Positions 6,652 to 8,689 of a stretch of DNA of 8,689 bases are shown piece by piece; the first letter of the stretch is position 1; every line of letters begins with the position of its first letter. The stretch comes from Verrucomicrobiaceae bacterium. GTDB taxonomy: Bacteria > Verrucomicrobiota > Verrucomicrobiae > Verrucomicrobiales > Akkermansiaceae. The notes beneath the pieces are model-generated. The model ran no database searches. It had not been told where the DNA came from and saw only the letters and a list, made by a program, of their open reading frames with translations. Where the stretch lies: contig CANBTO010000192.1 in the NCBI GenBank assembly GCA_947372405.1, positions 1-8,689 of the forward strand. Reading direction: 5' to 3'. The translations under genes and the position numbers were made by a program.

Positions 6652-7980
6652 TCAATGAAGCGGTTTGATGGAAATATTGCGGAAAGCCACGGGATCATCA
6701 TGACCCGCGAGCCCGAAGCGACCACTCTTGCGGTCCTTGCCGGGATGGGCGCTGTTCGCCATGAACTCGGTGACGGTGCTCAGGTCCGCATCGAGGATCT
6801 TCGTACCGTTGAGCTCTACCTTGATGGTGGATCCGGAAACGGTCACCTCCTCGTAGTTCCACTCGCCGATCGGGTGCTGATAGCCGCGCACCGCACCGAC
6901 CATTCCGTAGGCGGAGCCATGCACCTGGCGCGGATCGATCTTCTGACCGGTCGCCTTCTCGTAGTTGTCGTCGAGCACTTGGCATTCGCACATGCCTTCG
7001 TAGGCGGTGTTGCCTTTGCCGGGATAGCGGATCGCGAGGCCGTTGTTGCCACCGGGAGGCAGCTTGAATTCGATTCTCACGGCGAAATCCGAATACTCGT
7101 CATTGGTGTAGATCGTGCCGCCTTTGTCCCGCTGCCACAGGATCGAGGAATCCACCACTTTGCAGCAGTCGAGCGGGCCGGCCCAGCCGGTCAGGTCCTT
7201 GCCGTTGAACACGGACTTGAAGCCCTCGGGATCGGTGGCACGCAGGAGACGGTTGGCCTCGTCGCTGCCGATGTCGCGGATGAAAATGTTCCGCCATGAA
7301 ATCTCGCCGCCGTGGGTTTGAAGCTGGACCGGTCCGCGAGGCGGCAAGGGCAGCTTGCGGTCGTAATAATTCTCCATCACTTCGCCGTTGACGGTCTGCG
7401 TTTCGTTCAGCCAAACCCAGACGCGTGATCCGACCATGATGATGCGGAGGTGGTTCCATTCTCCGAACGGTTTGTCCGCCTTGGCGAGAGGATCTTTTCC
7501 GGGCGCGCCCGGCGAGTTGTTCCACAATCCGCCGGACCCTTTGTCCGCGCCGATCTTGAACTTGGCCTGCTCGGTGGGATCCCAGATCTGCACCTGCGGG
7601 CAACCGCGCAGATAGATGCCGCTGTCCGCGAGGGGCACCGTCTTGTAGTCCACCAACAACTCGAAATCGCCATGATAGCCGTCGGTGGTTAGAAACAACC
7701 CCTTGCCGTCGTTCACGAGCACCCCGTCCTTCACCGACCAATGTTCGCGGATGTCCGTGAGGCTGCCGTCATGCTTCTTCTGGAATTCCTCCGCCGGAAG
7801 GCCCATGTATTTGCGGGGATCTTCCGTAGTCGCCCCCCACCAACCGGTGAGATCCTTGCCATTGAAAAGCGCGGTGAAGCCTTCGGGAGGATTGTTGACG
7901 GGAGCATCCGCGCGGACTGTGGACACGAGCGGCATGGAGACGGCGCTCATGAGCGCCAGTGTGATGAAGTGATTTTTCAT
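6652..7980 (-). CDS. Secreted protein with two tandem DUF1080 (3-keto-disaccharide hydrolase) domains
   Basis: A 442-residue exported protein. The signal peptide (MKNHFITLALMSAVSMPLVS, cleavage probably after VRA at 24) fixes the ATG at 7980; upstream in-frame ATGs at 8001 and 8040 would place extra residues before it, and the latter would overlap the permease gene. Two DUF1080 jelly-roll domains follow: residues about 34-236 and 252-440, each beginning GF-x-x-hydrophobic-FNGKDLTGW (39-47 and 258-266) and each ending in an R-N-I-hydrophobic-I strand. Both also have a W-hydrophobic-V or equivalent early strand, a GEWN segment (173-176 and 372-375) and a G-hydrophobic-RYP/YLRG core. DUF1080 proteins cleave 3-keto sugars such as 3-keto-disaccharides; the substrate here is unknown. 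The gene begins 34 nt after the permease gene and ends 9 nt before the oxidoreductase gene, strongly suggesting one operon. Whether both domains are active, or one binds carbohydrate, cannot be told. Confidence 0.9.
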   Translation of the reverse strand: MKNHFITLALMSAVSMPLVSTVRADAPVNNPPEGFTALFNGKDLTGWWGATTEDPRKYMGLPAEEFQKKHDGSLTDIREHWSVKDGVLVNDGKGLFLTTDGYHGDFELLVDYKTVPLADSGIYLRGCPQVQIWDPTEQAKFKIGADKGSGGLWNNSPGAPGKDPLAKADKPFGEWNHLRIIMVGSRVWVWLNETQTVNGEVMENYYDRKLPLPPRGPVQLQTHGGEISWRNIFIRDIGSDEANRLLRATDPEGFKSVFNGKDLTGWAGPLDCCKVVDSSILWQRDKGGTIYTNDEYSDFAVRIEFKLPPGGNNGLAIRYPGKGNTAYEGMCECQVLDDNYEKATGQKIDPRQVHGSAYGMVGAVRGYQHPIGEWNYEEVTVSGSTIKVELNGTKILDADLSTVTEFMANSAHPGKDRKSGRFGLAGHDDPVAFRNISIKPLH

Positions 7981-8014
7981 GAAGGTGGATGGATTGGCCA
8001 TGGAGATCAGGGCA

Positions 8015-8689
8015 TTAGTGTGGAGCGGCCGCATCGGCATCGGCGGGTTGGGTCTTGTCGTGGAAAAACAACAGGAATATCACCGCGATGACGGCGGCCA
8101 TGCCTGCGGGAAACAGCCAGTAGAATTTCCAGTCGCTCATCGCCTTGGCGACGAGTTCCGGGTTCACACCCTTCGGGTATCCCTTGCCGAACATGCCGGC
8201 CATGGATTCGAGGAACGATGGATCGGGTTGGCCGCCAGCAGCGGTCTTGAGGTTATCCATCAACGCGACGTGGTTCACGGGAGCGGCACCGTAAGCGCCA
8301 AAGGTATTGGGCAGCGCGATGGTGGTGAAGGGAATGTTGCCGCCAAAGGCCATGCGGAACCCGAAGAACATGCCCATGCCCTGGGTGAGGAAGACCAGCA
8401 GGCCCTGTGCCTGACCGCGGACATCGGCGGGAGCCTTCTTGTCGGTGTAGATGAAACCGGTAACAAAGAAGAAATCATAACACACGCCGTGCAGCGCCAC
8501 ACCTAACAAAAGCATCCATGTCACTTGCTCGGGAGCACCGAAGGAGAACAGGACGTAGCGCAGCACCCAGCAGCCCATGCCCACGAGCAGCATGAGTTTC
8601 ACGCCGAGTCTGCGGAAGAAGAACGGTATGAGCAGCATGAAGATGATCTCGGACATTTGACCGAGGGTCATCGTCGATGCGGCTTGTTT
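8015..8689 (-). CDS. MFS permease of the nucleoside:H+ symporter (NupG-like) family, C-terminal part
   Basis: The frame stays open to the window edge (KQAAST precedes the first Met), so the N-terminal half lies outside. The visible 224 residues resemble the second half of E. coli NupG: SLGQ-like TLGQMSEIIFMLLIPFFF, then LGVK, WVLRYVLFSFG, LHGVCYDFFFVTGFIYTDKKAP (in two blocks, LHGVCYDFFFVTG and FIYTDKKAP), and a Gln-Gly rich helix QGLLVFLTQGMGMFFG. About five membrane helices can be seen, the last being FYWLFPAGMAAVIAVIFLLFF near the end. NupG itself imports nucleosides by proton symport; homologues in sugar-catabolic clusters of Planctomycetota and Verrucomicrobiota are presumed to carry sugars, so the substrate is open. 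An extracytoplasmic loop of about 70 residues before the last helix is longer than in NupG. It is the promoter-proximal gene in view of the cassette with the DUF1080 protein and oxidoreductase. Confidence 0.87.
   Translation of the reverse strand, partial: KQAASTMTLGQMSEIIFMLLIPFFFRRLGVKLMLLVGMGCWVLRYVLFSFGAPEQVTWMLLLGVALHGVCYDFFFVTGFIYTDKKAPADVRGQAQGLLVFLTQGMGMFFGFRMAFGGNIPFTTIALPNTFGAYGAAPVNHVALMDNLKTAAGGQPDPSFLESMAGMFGKGYPKGVNPELVAKAMSDWKFYWLFPAGMAAVIAVIFLLFFHDKTQPADADAAAPH

Noticed and set aside
6259..7299. Long plus-strand open frame (346 codons) across the oxidoreductase and DUF1080 genes
   Set aside because: It is antisense to two well-supported genes, its translation has no recognisable domain and is rich in residues typical of reverse-complement frames in GC-rich DNA, and it ignores the gene boundary at 6642-6652.
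8015..8040. Longer start for the DUF1080 protein at 8040, overlapping the permease gene
   Set aside because: It would put 20 non-signal residues ahead of a clean signal peptide that begins at the ATG at 7980.
1..8689. Mobile element, CRISPR array, tRNA or phage signal
   Set aside because: No transposase or integrase motifs, no regularly spaced repeats, and no cloverleaf-like sequence were seen on either strand.

Overview
The window looks like chromosomal DNA of a GC-rich bacterium of the Verrucomicrobiota (Luteolibacter/Haloferula-like). This is an inference from gene content: a tandem DUF1080 (3-keto-disaccharide hydrolase) protein next to a Tat-exported Gfo/Idh/MocA oxidoreductase and a NupG-type permease, a small Cys-motif membrane protein of a kind frequent in Planctomycetota and Verrucomicrobiota, and a mix of genes with and without Shine-Dalgarno sequences. 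I see no tRNA, rRNA, CRISPR, insertion sequence or phage gene.

Left part (1-3085, all + strand): a tightly packed run. It holds the 3' end of a phosphodiester glycosidase (NAGPA/DUF2233) gene, a small lipoprotein of unknown function, a short lipid-anchored D-alanyl-D-alanine carboxypeptidase (S11 family), and bioF (8-amino-7-oxononanoate synthase), which overlaps the carboxypeptidase gene by 4 nt. The first three gene products belong to the envelope; bioF is a cytoplasmic biotin enzyme that appears to be co-transcribed with them. A short convergent intergenic stretch (3086-3196) follows.

Right part (3197-8689, all - strand, transcribed right to left): a nucleoside:H+ symporter-type MFS permease (C-terminal part only), a secreted protein with two DUF1080 domains, and a Tat-signal Gfo/Idh/MocA oxidoreductase. 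These three are closely spaced and read as one sugar- or glycoside-processing cassette: periplasmic oxidation to a 3-keto sugar, cleavage by the DUF1080 protein, and uptake of a product by the permease. Downstream come a Cys-motif single-pass membrane protein of unknown function and, after a 308-nt gene-free gap, an aldo/keto reductase-fold protein in which two of the four catalytic residues appear to be replaced.

The most interesting points are the periplasmic 3-keto-glycoside cassette with its fused double DUF1080 protein, the catalytically altered aldo/keto reductase, and the uncharacterised Cys-motif membrane protein. Nothing here is a clear-cut new system. All functional assignments come from reading motifs, without database searches.
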